From: Chlorogloeopsis sp. ULAP01
Lineage (GTDB): Bacteria; Cyanobacteriota; Cyanobacteriia; Cyanobacteriales; Nostocaceae
Reading direction: 5' to 3'
Assembly (NCBI RefSeq): GCF_030381805.1
Contig: NZ_JAUDRH010000005.1
Location: forward strand, 1 to 64,000
Length of the DNA: 64,000 bases
The notes beneath the pieces were generated by a model. It was not told the origin of the DNA. It saw only the letters and a program-made list of their open reading frames with translations, and searched no databases. The position numbers and the translations under genes were made by a program. Positions 34,494 to 44,829 of this stretch are shown here, in pieces; within the stretch, counting starts at the first letter, position 1; every line of letters starts with the position of its first letter.

Positions 34494-36046
34494 TCATGAT
34501 GCTGAGACCAAATTTTCTAAAGGGTGTTGGAGCAAACTCACGGGCTGCAAGTCAAACACATGGTAGCCCCATCCCGGTATATCAAAATACAGACCAGAGA
34601 CTAGACTGTCACCGGAGCGCTCATAAACAATAGGATTCATTAAATCCTTGAGGTGAAATGACTTGCCTGTTAAGTCGTCGTCAGGCAGAGTTACATAACA
34701 CTGGCTCTGATAGGGTGCGTAGTTCACAATCACCAGCAACCGATTTTGTCCGGGTTCTTGCCAAGAAAAGCTGATGAAATTATTCCACGTCCAGTTGCCA
34801 TCCCAGGCGGGAGTGCAGTTGAGCAGTCGCCAGGAGCCTTCTCGTACAACGGGTAGCCGTAAACAGGTTAGCAGTTTGTAGTAGAAGGTATGTAGTTCTT
34901 CGTTAATAATTTCGGTGGGGCCTCTTTGGAGATGCACCGAAATCTTATGTATAAAGCCCTCTAGCTGCCCCTGATGTAGGAAGCGCAAACCTGGACTCAA
35001 AAAGGTGAGGATGGCGGCAGCACGATGCACATCGAGTGGAAAAGTAGCAGCAGCACGAGGTTCGTCATGATTTTCTAGAAATCGAGCAGACTTATTCTGA
35101 TAGTTTATGTCTGCCCAAAAATGTTCGCGCACGGGTTGGGCGTGTTGTTCGCGCAGGCGATCGTAAAGGCGTTTGTCGTAGGTGTAGTCAAAACCGTACT
35201 GTTGTAGAGTCCACTCCAAATCCCAATAAACTTCCGCCATGAAGATGAAGCCGGGATAATGTTGCCGTACTTTTGGGATGGCGATTTGCCAGAATGGTTC
35301 GGCTGCAATGCCCCAGGTGCGCTGAAAAATCTCTGGCAGAATCAGCATTGCCATATCGCACCGTATCCCATCACACAACTGAGCAATTGTCAACAATTCA
35401 CCTAGCATTGCCGCTTGCAGTAAGGGATTCCCATAGTTGAGTTGGAGTGTTCAGGCCAACCAGCAAAGTAGGGATCGCGTCCGTAGGCAAAGATGGCTTC
35501 ACCAGAGGGTAAGGACATTCGGCAATAGTTTTGAGGTTGTTGTGCTAGTAATGCTTCGGTTCCTTGAACAAAAAAATCGGGGTGAGTTTGCACCCAGGCA
35601 TGATCAACAGCCATGTGGTTGGGAACAAAATCCAACATCAGTTTGAGTTTGCGCTGGTGGAGACGATCGCGCAGTCGTTCCATCGCTGGATTGCCGCCCA
35701 TGCGATCGCTGACAATATAATTTTTAATGGCGAAACAAGAGCCGCAGATATCTTCATCGGACAAGTCGCTCAACAATTGCCGATATTCCTCTAACCACTC
35801 TGGGTTCGACAGTGAAACACTTCGCCCCGCATCCCCTGTTTGCCAAACCCCCAGGAAATAAACCCAATCAAATCCCAAACTGGCTATTTCATCTAGGGCT
35901 GTGTCAGGAATATCATCTAGTGTCGCTGGACGATGCAATTGTTTAGATAGCAATTGTATCCAGACACGAGTATTGACCTGATATAAAAGGGGATACATAG
36001 GTTTTAGCATAGCTGTGGACTTCCCATTGTTGTATGACTCTACCAT
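34494..36046 (-). pseudogene. GH13 alpha-amylase-family gene, single frameshift
   Basis: Two overlapping minus-strand frames make up one GH13 enzyme. The upstream part (36046-35402, start possibly ATG 36007) holds the amylase barrel start, MYPLLYQVNTRVW and conserved region I DFVPNHMAVDH. The downstream part (from 35408) holds region II DGIRCDMAM (nucleophile Asp), region III FMAEVYWD (acid/base Glu) and region IV ENHDEPR. Adding one base between 35450 and 35451 (GA|ACA) joins them: the frame then reads TLQLNYGNPLLQAAMLGEL, typical family sequence. Cause: a one-base deletion or a sequencing error. If real, the enzyme is probably dead. It lies next to a GH63-like glucosidase and may be its partner. 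Confidence 0.88.
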
Positions 36047-36108
36047 TCACGCTGCTGGGCAAGTACAAGAACTTAGAGAAGAGGGCTACCGTTGATAGAT
36101 GCAGTAAC

Positions 36109-38844
36109 TTAAGCCCGAAACCTTGAGAGTTCTCCAGGTGTTGTGATATCTGATACTCTTTCTTTAGTAAAGTAGCCCAAAGCGTGTATTATCCGCGCAA
36201 CGCAGCCCGTCCATCCAGTTTGGTGACTCGCACCAATTCCTGCACCGTTATCCCCGTGGAAATATTCGTAGAACAAAATTAGATCGCGCCAATGCGGATC
36301 TTGCTGGAACTTCTCAGTACCGCCATAGACTGGACGACGACCAGATTTATCCTTGAGAAAAATACTCACAATTCGCTCGCTGATTTGCTGGGCGACATCG
36401 AATAGCGATAGGTGCTTACCAGATCCTGTGGGGTATTCTACGGTAAAAGAATCGCCGTAATAGGCATACAGATGAAAAAGTGCTCGCAGTAGCAGGAGAT
36501 TGACAGGCATCCAGATGGGGCCGCGCCAGTTAGAATTGCCACCAAACATACCTGAGGTAGAATCACCGGGAACGTATCCTACTTTATATTCTTGTCCCGC
36601 GTGATAAAAGCTGTAAGGATGCTCTAAGTGATAGCGGGACAGGGAACGAATGCCATAATCACTGAGGAACTCTGATTCATCGAGCATTTTGGAGAGTACA
36701 CAGCGCAGTTTATGTTCGTTCAAGATAGAGAGCATTAGCCGATTTCGATGTCCGGGCTGATTAGGTAAATGAATATTATGAGTAAGTTCGGGGTGCTGCA
36801 TAATGAACTTTTGTGCTTCTGCCTTAAAACGTGGCAGTTTTGCAAAAGCTTCACTAGGAAAAACAACAACTGCCATCATAGACAATAAACCGACTAGCGA
36901 TCGCACTTTGAGACGGGTGGACTTGCCATCGGGAAAACGCAGTACATCGTAGAAGAAACCATCTTCTTCATCCCATAGTTCGTCTTGATGTTCACCCATC
37001 CGATCCATCGCTCCAGCGATCCACATGGTGTGTTCCAAGAACTTAATTGCAAAGTCTTCGTAGAGTTGATCGTGGAGTGCCAATTCAATTGCAATCTCAA
37101 ACATCTGCTGACTAAAAAATACCATCCAGGCGGTACCGTCTGCTTGATCAAGATAGCCGCCTGTAGGTAACGGTGAACTGCGATCAAACACTCCAATGTT
37201 GTCCAATCCCAGGAATCCACCTTGAAACAAGTTGTCTCCGCCTTCGTCTTTGCGATTGACCCACCAAGTAAAATTAATCAGTAATTTGGAAAAGGCGTAT
37301 TTGAGAAATTCAATATCCCCGACGCCGTTGTTAAGTTCGCGATCGCGGATATAAATTTCCCAGGTTGCCCAAGCGTGTACGGGTGGATTCACATCGCTAA
37401 AGTTCCATTCATAGGCAGGGATTTGACCGTTTGGATGCAAGTAATCTTCCTGCAACATCAGCATCAATTGATTTTTGGCAAAGTCCGGATCGATCAAGCT
37501 GATAGGAATGACGTGGAACGCCAGATCCCAAGCAGCGTACCAGGGATATTCCCACTTGTCTGGCATAGAAACAATATCGTCATTATGCATATGGAACCAA
37601 TCGCTGTTGCGCACATGCTTTCTTTGGGCTGCCAGTGTCCAAGGGGTGATGTTGCGCTCCCTCAGCCAATTATCCACATCGTAGTAGAAGTATTGTTTTG
37701 TCCACATCATCCCGGCTAGTGCTTGCCGCATGACATTCGTGCGATCGCTATCTGCTAGAACTGATGGTGGAGTCACGGCTTGATAGAACTCATCTGCTTC
37801 TTTGAGGCGAGTCGTAAAAATTTGGTCAAATTCAGTGCCAAATGCCTCACTGAGATGAGCCGGAGCATTTTTGGAAAGACGCAATCGGATTACCTTTGTC
37901 TCCCCGGCTCCAATGTTGATTTCGTAATGGGGTGAAACTTTTGTACCAACTTTGTGGGGATTAACGGCGTCCTGCTGTCCATTTAAAATGTAATTATTAA
38001 TACCATCTTTTACATAGGGACTAGCGTTAGGTGTGTCAAACAGTCGCTGATTGTTTGTTTCATTTTCTGTAAATAGCAACGGAACCAAGCCATTACAGTA
38101 GAAGTAATAGTCGCTGATATATTGATTGAGCAAGGTATCTGTGATGTGAGCATGCACTACACTGTTATTCGTTCCCTCAACTTTTTTGAGTACAGGCTTT
38201 GTTCCACCGTTCGTCCAAGACCAAGTGTTACGGAACCACAAAGTCGGTAGCACATGAATAGGAGCTGTTTGTGATCCTCGATTAACAATACTGATTTTAA
38301 TCAAAATATCTTCGACATCTGCTTTGGCGTATTCTACAAACACATCAAAGTAGCGATCATCGTCAAAAACGCCCGTATCTAAAAGTTCGTATTCCAGTTC
38401 ATAACGACTGCGACGGCGATTGGTGTTGAGTAAATCGTTGTAAGGAAACTCTGATTGCGGATACTTGTAGAGATACTTCATGTAGGAATGGGTGGGCGTG
38501 CTATCGATGTAGAAGTAGTACTCTTTTACATCTTCGCCGTGGTTGCCTTCGCCATTAGTCAACCCAAATAACCGCTCTTTGAGAATAGGATCTTTGCCAT
38601 TCCATAGTGCCAGTGCAAAGCAGAGCAGGTTATGGCTGTCGGTGATACCACCCAATCCGTCTTCACCCCAGCGATATGCTCGTGATCGCGCGTGATCGTG
38701 CGGGAAATAATTCCAGGCATTCCCATCGGAACTGTAGTCTTCGCGTACAGTACCCCACTGCCTCTCACTTATATACGGCCCCCATTTATACCAATCGGTT
38801 TTGCCAGTGCGGTTTTGCTCAAGCCGTTGTTCTTCCGCAGTCAT
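36109..38844 (-). CDS. GH63-like glucosidase (MGH1-type domain)
   Basis: A 911-residue soluble enzyme, no signal peptide. Opening RTGKTDWYKWGPYISERQWGT and HARSRAYRWGEDGLGG are typical of bacterial GH63/MGH1-like proteins. An N-terminal beta domain is followed by a C-terminal (alpha/alpha)6-barrel with WAAWDLAFHVIPI-type and NSNWRGPIWMPVN elements, plus ETVRSLVGLL-like and GPIWM segments. This class includes mannosyl-oligosaccharide glucosidase relatives acting on alpha-linked oligosaccharides, including glucosylglycerate-like substrates; the specific substrate is not readable. It is 62 bp upstream of the frameshifted GH13 gene on the same strand. Confidence 0.85.
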   Translation of the reverse strand: MTAEEQRLEQNRTGKTDWYKWGPYISERQWGTVREDYSSDGNAWNYFPHDHARSRAYRWGEDGLGGITDSHNLLCFALALWNGKDPILKERLFGLTNGEGNHGEDVKEYYFYIDSTPTHSYMKYLYKYPQSEFPYNDLLNTNRRRSRYELEYELLDTGVFDDDRYFDVFVEYAKADVEDILIKISIVNRGSQTAPIHVLPTLWFRNTWSWTNGGTKPVLKKVEGTNNSVVHAHITDTLLNQYISDYYFYCNGLVPLLFTENETNNQRLFDTPNASPYVKDGINNYILNGQQDAVNPHKVGTKVSPHYEINIGAGETKVIRLRLSKNAPAHLSEAFGTEFDQIFTTRLKEADEFYQAVTPPSVLADSDRTNVMRQALAGMMWTKQYFYYDVDNWLRERNITPWTLAAQRKHVRNSDWFHMHNDDIVSMPDKWEYPWYAAWDLAFHVIPISLIDPDFAKNQLMLMLQEDYLHPNGQIPAYEWNFSDVNPPVHAWATWEIYIRDRELNNGVGDIEFLKYAFSKLLINFTWWVNRKDEGGDNLFQGGFLGLDNIGVFDRSSPLPTGGYLDQADGTAWMVFFSQQMFEIAIELALHDQLYEDFAIKFLEHTMWIAGAMDRMGEHQDELWDEEDGFFYDVLRFPDGKSTRLKVRSLVGLLSMMAVVVFPSEAFAKLPRFKAEAQKFIMQHPELTHNIHLPNQPGHRNRLMLSILNEHKLRCVLSKMLDESEFLSDYGIRSLSRYHLEHPYSFYHAGQEYKVGYVPGDSTSGMFGGNSNWRGPIWMPVNLLLLRALFHLYAYYGDSFTVEYPTGSGKHLSLFDVAQQISERIVSIFLKDKSGRRPVYGGTEKFQQDPHWRDLILFYEYFHGDNGAGIGASHQTGWTGCVARIIHALGYFTKERVSDITTPGELSRFRA

Positions 38845-39580
38845 AGATATCTCCTGCTCACGTGAATATTAGATTTTTAGCAGTGTAAAATCTCTAGACA
38901 GTTAATGCTGATATAATCTTTTTAATTTGTTAAACAAATGCCAGTTAGGTACAGATAATTTTTCTAGCCAAAAATTAATACCTTTTATCTTTGAGTTTAT
39001 AAACATTCTGAACTTTAAAGATTAAATCATTCTAAAAATTCAAAAAACAATACATCTTAGACTACATAAATCTCAATTGAGAATAATACATTGGTCTGAA
39101 ATTTATCACTCAACTGAACTTAGAAAAATTGAGAAATAAATTAATAGCTGAGTTCACTACTAGATTAGCTGGATTGTAAGCAAACAAGAAAAATTCAAGT
39201 ATGACAAGCGTCTGAAAAAGCAGATGTGGCAAGTCTATTAGTCCAATTATCTTCAAAATTATTGGCAGTGATTTTGTGACACGAACATAAAAAAATATTG
39301 AATGAAAATATGAAATATTTAAACTTAGCAACTTAATAATTAAAATCATTTTTTTCAAAAGCTATGCGAGCATACATCAAAACCTGTTACATCTGGGTGT
39401 GAGATGCATTGAAAAAATAGTTTTTATTAAGTTTATTTTGTAACAGAATTAACATTACAGCAAAGAAATAAGATTGTGATAAGTAATAAATAAGATGATT
39501 TTGCAAAAAATATGCAAATTATAGCGGATGAGAACGCTTTTATCTGGGGAGCATCCCAAATGTTTGAGTTGATTTTTCAA
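38845..39580. other. AT-rich intergenic region
   Basis: About 735 bp with no gene I accept. An 82-codon minus-strand frame at 39110-39358 lacks a ribosome site and starts with TTG; its hydrophobic composition could come from AT-rich codons. No other feature seen. Confidence 0.5.
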
Positions 39581-39741
39581 CGCAGAGAGAAGTTTGTAGG
39601 CGCGGAGCGACTTCCCGTAAGGGTGCGTCGGCTTCCGGCGATCAAAGCTTCGGTGGGAACGCAGAGTTTAACGCTTTAGGCGCTGAGTCGCAAAGCGACG
39701 CGCTACGCGAACGCCTTCCCGCAGGGTAGGAACACAGAGCG
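39580..39741. repeat. Nested dispersed palindromic repeats
   Basis: AACGCAGAG-type sequences recur (around 39580, 39658 and, as AACACAGAG, 39730). Between them lie palindromic GC-rich blocks such as CTTCCCGTAAGGGTGCGTCG and GTCGCAAAGCGACGCGCTAC. Content and layout resemble dispersed small repeats of filamentous cyanobacteria. They adjoin the broken VOC gene. Confidence 0.65.
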
Positions 39742-39843
39742 TTAATCTGAGCTACTTCGTTTGCAGTGGCGATCGCCTCATGATCTTGTCAATGTATAAT
39801 GCGCCAAAATGACTTCTAGCTCTGAATTAGAATCTATTATGAG

Positions 39844-40064
39844 GATTCTGCTCATCCCACACCTGGCTTGGCAGATATTTGTTTCATTACAAAGACACCA
39901 CTATCTCAGGTAAAAGACCATATCAGTGTTTATGGTGTAAAAATTGTAGAGGATCAGTGAGTAGAATAGGAGCAGCAGGAGAAATTGAATCTCTTTATTT
40001 ACGTGATCCTGATGGTAATTTGATTGAGGTTTCAAATCATCGGAACACACCCCAAAAATACTGA
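39844..40064 (+). pseudogene. VOC/glyoxalase-family gene remnant
   Basis: The second half of a small VOC (glyoxalase-fold) protein survives in two frames. The first frame reads SAHPTPGLADICFITKTPL ... VYGVKIVED; the second reads SRIGAAGEIESLYLRDPDGNLIEVSNH. A one-base loss in GATCAGTGAGTAG (about 39950) joins them, giving VED-P-VSRIGAAG, matching the family. The N-terminal half with the first metal-binding motif is missing; the upstream DNA is repeat-rich. Non-functional. Confidence 0.8.
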
Positions 40065-40109
40065 ATCATTGGTTACTATGATTTAGATTTTATTGGTAGT
40101 AAAGTATAA

Positions 40110-40586
40110 ATGTCTGTTTGGCGTAAATATACCCTTATTATTCCTGTGAGCGTAAGCTTAGTTCTATTTCTTGCTAGTTGTGACGACAGCAAAGCTTCTC
40201 AATGCCAGCGACTCGTTACGGCAGTGAATGATGGCACCTCTCTTTTAGAGACAAATAAAGGCACGCAAGTGATCACAAGTTTGCAATTAGCTCAAGATTT
40301 GGAAGCTGTTGCTAAAAATATTGAAGAAAAAAACTTTAAAGATCCTAAGCTTCAAGAATTTCAAACCCGTTTTGTCAAAGTGTTTGCAACTCTTAGTCAA
40401 AATATTAACAAGGCTGGTAAAGCTCTTGGTGCAGCAAAGCTCACAGAAGCGTCATCATCTGGTAGAGATAAACTACAAAAGACTAGAGATGAAATTGATA
40501 ATGCTTTAAAAGCAGCTACAATTGCTGCGAAACAATCTGATACTTTAGCAGGTGAGGTGAATAAGTATTGTAGTCAGACTGAATAG
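40110..40586 (+). CDS. Small periplasmic or outer-envelope lipoprotein
   Basis: 158 residues. A signal segment (LIIPVSVSLVLFLASC) ends in a lipobox with Cys near 24. The mature part is helical and charged (SKASQCQRLVTAVNDG ... GRDKLQKTRDEIDNALKA) with a Cys pair at 30 and at the C-terminus (KYCSQTE). It belongs to a lipoprotein type I recall in cyanobacteria, but no function is known. It is immediately downstream of the VOC remnant and transcribed alone. Confidence 0.75.
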   Translation: MSVWRKYTLIIPVSVSLVLFLASCDDSKASQCQRLVTAVNDGTSLLETNKGTQVITSLQLAQDLEAVAKNIEEKNFKDPKLQEFQTRFVKVFATLSQNINKAGKALGAAKLTEASSSGRDKLQKTRDEIDNALKAATIAAKQSDTLAGEVNKYCSQTE

Positions 40587-41070
40587 TACCACTGCCAAAA
40601 GTATCTAGATTCCAAGAAGCGATGGTGTGACGCATCAAGGGGCGACAAATACAATCGCATTTGTCGTATCAGCGTTAGCCGCCAGGAGTGCGATCGCTCT
40701 TCATAGTTTCTTGCTGCTGTGTTAGTCAATCTTTTCTGGAATATCACTGAGACAAGATGAAATTGATAACATAGACAAGACAATGGTAGTATTCCACAAT
40801 AAAAATTTGGTGTGGGAGATTTGCCTATAGTCTTGTTATCGCTATACTAGATGATTAACACAAGGATTCCAAACTACCTTCTTCCTAACTATACTGTCAC
40901 AGATTCAGTTTTCCTATATACACAACTCTTTATTTAGAGTGAAATGAAACTGATTCACTGTTGACAGAAAAAACTACAGTCGGCTTTTAATTGTTTTATC
41001 TGTCAACAATGTTGGTTCACGCTCACAAGGAAATAACCAATCTTCACACACGTCTTCAGAGGAAGTAGCA
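40587..41070. other. Intergenic region
   Basis: 484 bp with one hairpin (40643-40666) and HIP1-like GCGATCGC near 40691. A 69-codon minus-strand frame at 40574-40783 has no ribosome site and overlaps the lipoprotein end; I do not count it as a gene. Confidence 0.45.
40643..40666. repeat. Perfect hairpin downstream of the lipoprotein gene
   Basis: CGACAAAT and ATTTGTCG enclose 8 nt, 57 bp after the stop codon. There is no U-run. Confidence 0.5.
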
Positions 41071-41730
41071 ATGAAAGCGGATCTGATTGAATTGATAGAC
41101 AGAGTTATACAAGTCTTACTAATAAATATACGTTGGATGACTTGGAATTTATTTCTGGCGTTTATACCTTTAGTTTTAAGTATTTGGCTATTTCGGATTA
41201 AACGTGGACGTTCTTGGGTTTGGTGGTTGGGTTTTTTGGTATTTTACGCTTTCTTACCAAATGCGCCTTATTTGTTGACTGATGTAATTCACCTAATTCA
41301 TGATATCCGCACAATTCAATCTGTGTGGATAATTAGCCTCGTGTTAATCCCAGTGTATTTGTTAGTAATTTTGGCTGGTTTTGAAGCTTATGTCATCTCT
41401 TTAATTAATTTGGGTTACTATTTGCACCGCGTTGGCAAGAGTCAATGGATTTTTTGGGTTGAAATAATTACCCATGCTTTATGTGCTATTGGTATTTATT
41501 GGGGGCGTTTTTTGCGTTTCAATAGTTGGGATTTTGTGACTCAACCAGATGCTTTACTGACTAAAGGTATAGAAGAAATTCTTGGTAAGCAACCATTAGT
41601 TATTATTGCGATAACTTTTGGCATACTTGTTGGTTTGTATTGGTTAATGAAACGAGTGACTCTTGGTTTTATCAAGCAAAGAAATAATAATATAGATATT
41701 CCTTCTCAAGGTATCAATACTAACAACTAA
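41071..41730 (+). CDS. DUF1361-domain membrane protein
   Basis: 219 residues with about six membrane helices. The family's middle block is visible: WLGFLVFYAFLPNAPYLLTDVIHL and ITHALCAIGIYWGRFLRFNSWD. The conserved Asn/Pro/Asp in NAPYLLTD and Arg/Phe in GRFLRFNSWD suggest a functional core, but no activity is known. It is convergent with the following PEP-synthase-like gene. Confidence 0.88.
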   Translation: MKADLIELIDRVIQVLLINIRWMTWNLFLAFIPLVLSIWLFRIKRGRSWVWWLGFLVFYAFLPNAPYLLTDVIHLIHDIRTIQSVWIISLVLIPVYLLVILAGFEAYVISLINLGYYLHRVGKSQWIFWVEIITHALCAIGIYWGRFLRFNSWDFVTQPDALLTKGIEEILGKQPLVIIAITFGILVGLYWLMKRVTLGFIKQRNNNIDIPSQGINTNN

Positions 41731-41760
41731 ATTCTCAAGATTAGGCATCAACCATTAAAT

Positions 41761-41788
41761 ATACGGACGCGATTGATTGCGTCTGTAT
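41761..41788. terminator. Bidirectional terminator-like hairpin
   Basis: ATACGGACGC pairs with GCGTCTGTAT (one G-T) around 8 nt, between the convergent DUF1361 and PEP-synthase-like genes. Confidence 0.65.
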
Positions 41789-41795
41789 CCACTAA

Positions 41796-44147
41796 TTATT
41801 GTATTTGTCGCCGTGCTGCTTCTAAAAGCAGGCTTTTCTCCGCACGAGCAATGGCTTGATATGTCCTCGAAAATGCTTCTGGTTCAACGGAAATAGAAGT
41901 AATGCCCCATTGAACGAGGCTCTCAATGATCTCTGGATACAATGCTGGAGCTTGCCCACAGATTGAGCAAGGAATTCCTCCTTCTTTTGCTGTGCGAATA
42001 AGTTGAGCTATGGCACTCATTACTGCTGGATGACGTTCATCAAATGCTTGTGCTAGCTGCCCTTGCTCTCTATCTACTCCTAATAGTAGTTGAGTTAGAT
42101 CATTTGTTCCAATAGAAATACCTTGCACCCCAGCTTTAACATACTCTGGCAATAAAAACAGTACACTTGGCACTTCTGCCATTATCCATAATTGAAACTG
42201 AGGCACTTGGGTTAAATTTGCTTGTTCAACTTTTTGGCGACAAAAGCGAAATTCTTCTAGGGTACGAACAAAGGGTAAAATTAGGTGGATGTTGGTATAA
42301 CCAGCTTTTTGTAGGGTTGCCAAAGCTGTAAGTTCTATTTCAAAAAGGGTGGGATTTGCTAGATAACTAAAGGTACCCCGTTCTCCGAGCTTTGATGCCG
42401 CATAAGATGGTAGATTATCTCTTAAAGATGAAAATTCGTGCGATCGCCAATCCAAAGAGCGATAAAAAATCGGTCGTGGAGCAAAGCCACGAGCAAACTG
42501 CATAATTGTTTCGCACCAACGCTCTAACAATTGTGTTTGACGCCCCTCATTCAACCAAGTGTTAGGATGCTCTCCATCTAAAATAGTGAGCAACATTAGT
42601 TCTGAGCGCAATAATCCAACTCCATCCACAGGCAAGGACTGCACTTGCTCAATGAGACTCGGCTGACTCAAGTTAACTAGTAACTTAGTGGCAGTCATGG
42701 GTTGCTCGAAGTAAACCGAGTGGTTGGGTTGGTGAACAGAGAGTTTTTCTAATTGTTTTCTTGTCGAATTTTCTTCTTGTTTGTTTACATCCTCTTCTGT
42801 ATTCATGCCAAGCCGATAAACTTCTCCTTTGTCACCATCTATCAGCACTCGTTCACCGTTTTGAATGAAAGTTGTGGCATTTGCTAAATTCCCTATTGCC
42901 GGAATTCCCAATTCTCTTGCCAATATTGCAGCATGGCTAGTTAATCCTCCTTGCTCAGTGATTATACCGCCTGCTTGTTGCAGGATTGGTAACCAATCTG
43001 GTGTAATGATTGATGTGACTAAAATTACTCCTTTGGGTATCTGTGTTGGTTTTTGTCGGGAATTAGCAACCACATGGGCAGTGGCTGTGACACGTCCTGC
43101 TGCTGCCCCCAATCCTTTGAGAAAATGAAAATTAGAAATACCTAATTGAGGGGCAATGACTTGTGTTAGATAAAGTGCTCTAGAAGATTCTTGTTGTGGA
43201 ATTGTCCATTTTAAGGTAAAATTATTCCCAAATTCTTTGGCAATTTGCTTTGCTAATCCAATCAATTGTTGTAAGTTTTCTTCCGGTAAAGCATACTGTT
43301 TTTGTTGGTCTTCTTCTAGGAAATAGGCTTGTAAGCAATAGCACTCTAGTATTTCCCCAGACAAAGACACGTGTTGTAAATCAACTTTATAATTTGTTTT
43401 ATCAATATCATAAGCCAAAGTTTTGTTCCCTAGTTGTTGCTCCAACACTGCCCCAGTTTCTGGATGAATGTAGTAGGAATCTGGTAGAACTTCGCCGTAA
43501 GCGATCGCCATCCCTAATCCCCAAGTAGCTTGAATTTCCCATCCTGAAGAGTTAGCAACGAGCAAGCCAGAGGCGATCGCATTTTGGATTGGTTGTACTA
43601 AAATTGCGAAATTAATTTGTTGCAAATCAATTTCTACCTGCTGCCAATATAGTAAACTTCTAGCTCGAAATAACTGACTCCAAGTTTGCTTGAGTGCTAT
43701 GGCGATCGCTTCTGGCTCACAACAACAAACTTGCGACTCCAGCAATCCAGATATACTCCCAATAGACTGTTTCATGCTTGGAAGCATCAAGCTGGGGCGA
43801 AAAATTAGATATTTAGTTTCTAATTGCCTAGCTGCTTTGAGGATTGCGTTCAACAATTGGGGTGGTACTGTAGCATTAATTATCTCCTGACGCAGACCAC
43901 TAGCTACCTGCCGAAGTTGACGCCAATTATTCACATCTAAGTGTAAAGAAGAGTGAGGTAAGTCAGCAACTAGCGCCTCTGAACTATTGAGATTTTCTAG
44001 AAATTTTCGCAAAACTGATGCTGCAATCACAAAACCAGGTAGCACCGGATAACCACGATGCATGATTTTGCTTAAATAAAAAGCTTTATCACCTACCTCG
44101 GCGCGATCTTGCAGTTTAATTTTCTCAAGCCAGTAGAGTTTGTCCAC
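41796..44147 (-). CDS. PEP-synthase-like protein with altered nucleotide-binding motif
   Basis: 783 residues laid out like PEP synthase: N-terminal PEP/pyruvate-binding (ATP-grasp) domain, central swivelling His domain with GGLTSHAAILARELGIPA (phospho-His near 405), and C-terminal PEP-utilising barrel (GISIGTNDLTQLLLGVD). It is shorter than canonical PpsA. The ATP-grasp signature near 117, normally R-S-S-A-T-A-E-D, reads R-P-S-L-M-L-P-S. Only the Arg is kept, which makes ordinary ATP-dependent PEP synthesis doubtful. It may be a paralogue with a regulatory or different phosphotransfer role. Monocistronic, minus strand. Confidence 0.82.
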   Translation of the reverse strand: MDKLYWLEKIKLQDRAEVGDKAFYLSKIMHRGYPVLPGFVIAASVLRKFLENLNSSEALVADLPHSSLHLDVNNWRQLRQVASGLRQEIINATVPPQLLNAILKAARQLETKYLIFRPSLMLPSMKQSIGSISGLLESQVCCCEPEAIAIALKQTWSQLFRARSLLYWQQVEIDLQQINFAILVQPIQNAIASGLLVANSSGWEIQATWGLGMAIAYGEVLPDSYYIHPETGAVLEQQLGNKTLAYDIDKTNYKVDLQHVSLSGEILECYCLQAYFLEEDQQKQYALPEENLQQLIGLAKQIAKEFGNNFTLKWTIPQQESSRALYLTQVIAPQLGISNFHFLKGLGAAAGRVTATAHVVANSRQKPTQIPKGVILVTSIITPDWLPILQQAGGIITEQGGLTSHAAILARELGIPAIGNLANATTFIQNGERVLIDGDKGEVYRLGMNTEEDVNKQEENSTRKQLEKLSVHQPNHSVYFEQPMTATKLLVNLSQPSLIEQVQSLPVDGVGLLRSELMLLTILDGEHPNTWLNEGRQTQLLERWCETIMQFARGFAPRPIFYRSLDWRSHEFSSLRDNLPSYAASKLGERGTFSYLANPTLFEIELTALATLQKAGYTNIHLILPFVRTLEEFRFCRQKVEQANLTQVPQFQLWIMAEVPSVLFLLPEYVKAGVQGISIGTNDLTQLLLGVDREQGQLAQAFDERHPAVMSAIAQLIRTAKEGGIPCSICGQAPALYPEIIESLVQWGITSISVEPEAFSRTYQAIARAEKSLLLEAARRQIQ

Positions 44148-44829
44148 TCAGTTAGTCAGTTGTCAGTTATCGGTTTTCATCATCTCTAGTTAAAACCAGA
44201 GAAATCCATTTTTGGTGGTGTTTCGTTATTTATCAAAAATTACTGCTAGCTAATATATGAGCGGGTTTAACTATGATAATTCCAGGCTGATGTTTATTAA
44301 ATTAAATCACCACTAATTACAGCACGTGTATGCTAATAAAATTTTTACTAACTTTTATAGAGAGCTTCTTGATGTCCAAGCTGGTAAATTCTCTCGTCTG
44401 CTTGCTCAGAATGATCTTAGCTCTTAAAGTTGTGAATTAGCTATACTGAAAATGCTAAAGATAATACTTATCTAAATTAGCGATTTTATTTTTGCCCTGG
44501 CATTTGTATGTCGCTAATCAACACATCTGGAAGCGTAGCAAAGAGCCGACATAAACTCTTGGGTATTTTCCCGTGAGTTTTGCTCTGTTGGTCTGCTTGC
44601 AGGGCATCCAAGAAAAAAAATCCATACTATAACTTTTCAGATCATACCAGAAAGAGTCTAAGAACTAAACAAGACAAATTGTACAGAATATTCCTCCTCT
44701 TTACTAACGACATCCCTTTACTGGTTCCGTATGCTGGTGTGAAGTAAGCTTTAGTAATTGTCAAACGCTAGATATGTGGATTTTATACTGTTGCGATCGC
44801 ATTTGTATCGCGTGCTTTGAATAAAAAAT
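44148..44829. other. Intergenic region upstream of mgtC-like gene
   Basis: 682 bp. I found no gene and no clear riboswitch. A HIP1-like GCGATCGC lies near 44793. Otherwise AT-rich and featureless to my reading. Confidence 0.45.

Noticed and set aside
39110..39358. Hydrophobic 82-codon minus-strand frame
   Set aside because: TTG start, no ribosome site, composition explained by AT-rich DNA.
40574..40783. 69-codon minus-strand frame
   Set aside because: No ribosome site and overlaps the end of a supported lipoprotein gene.
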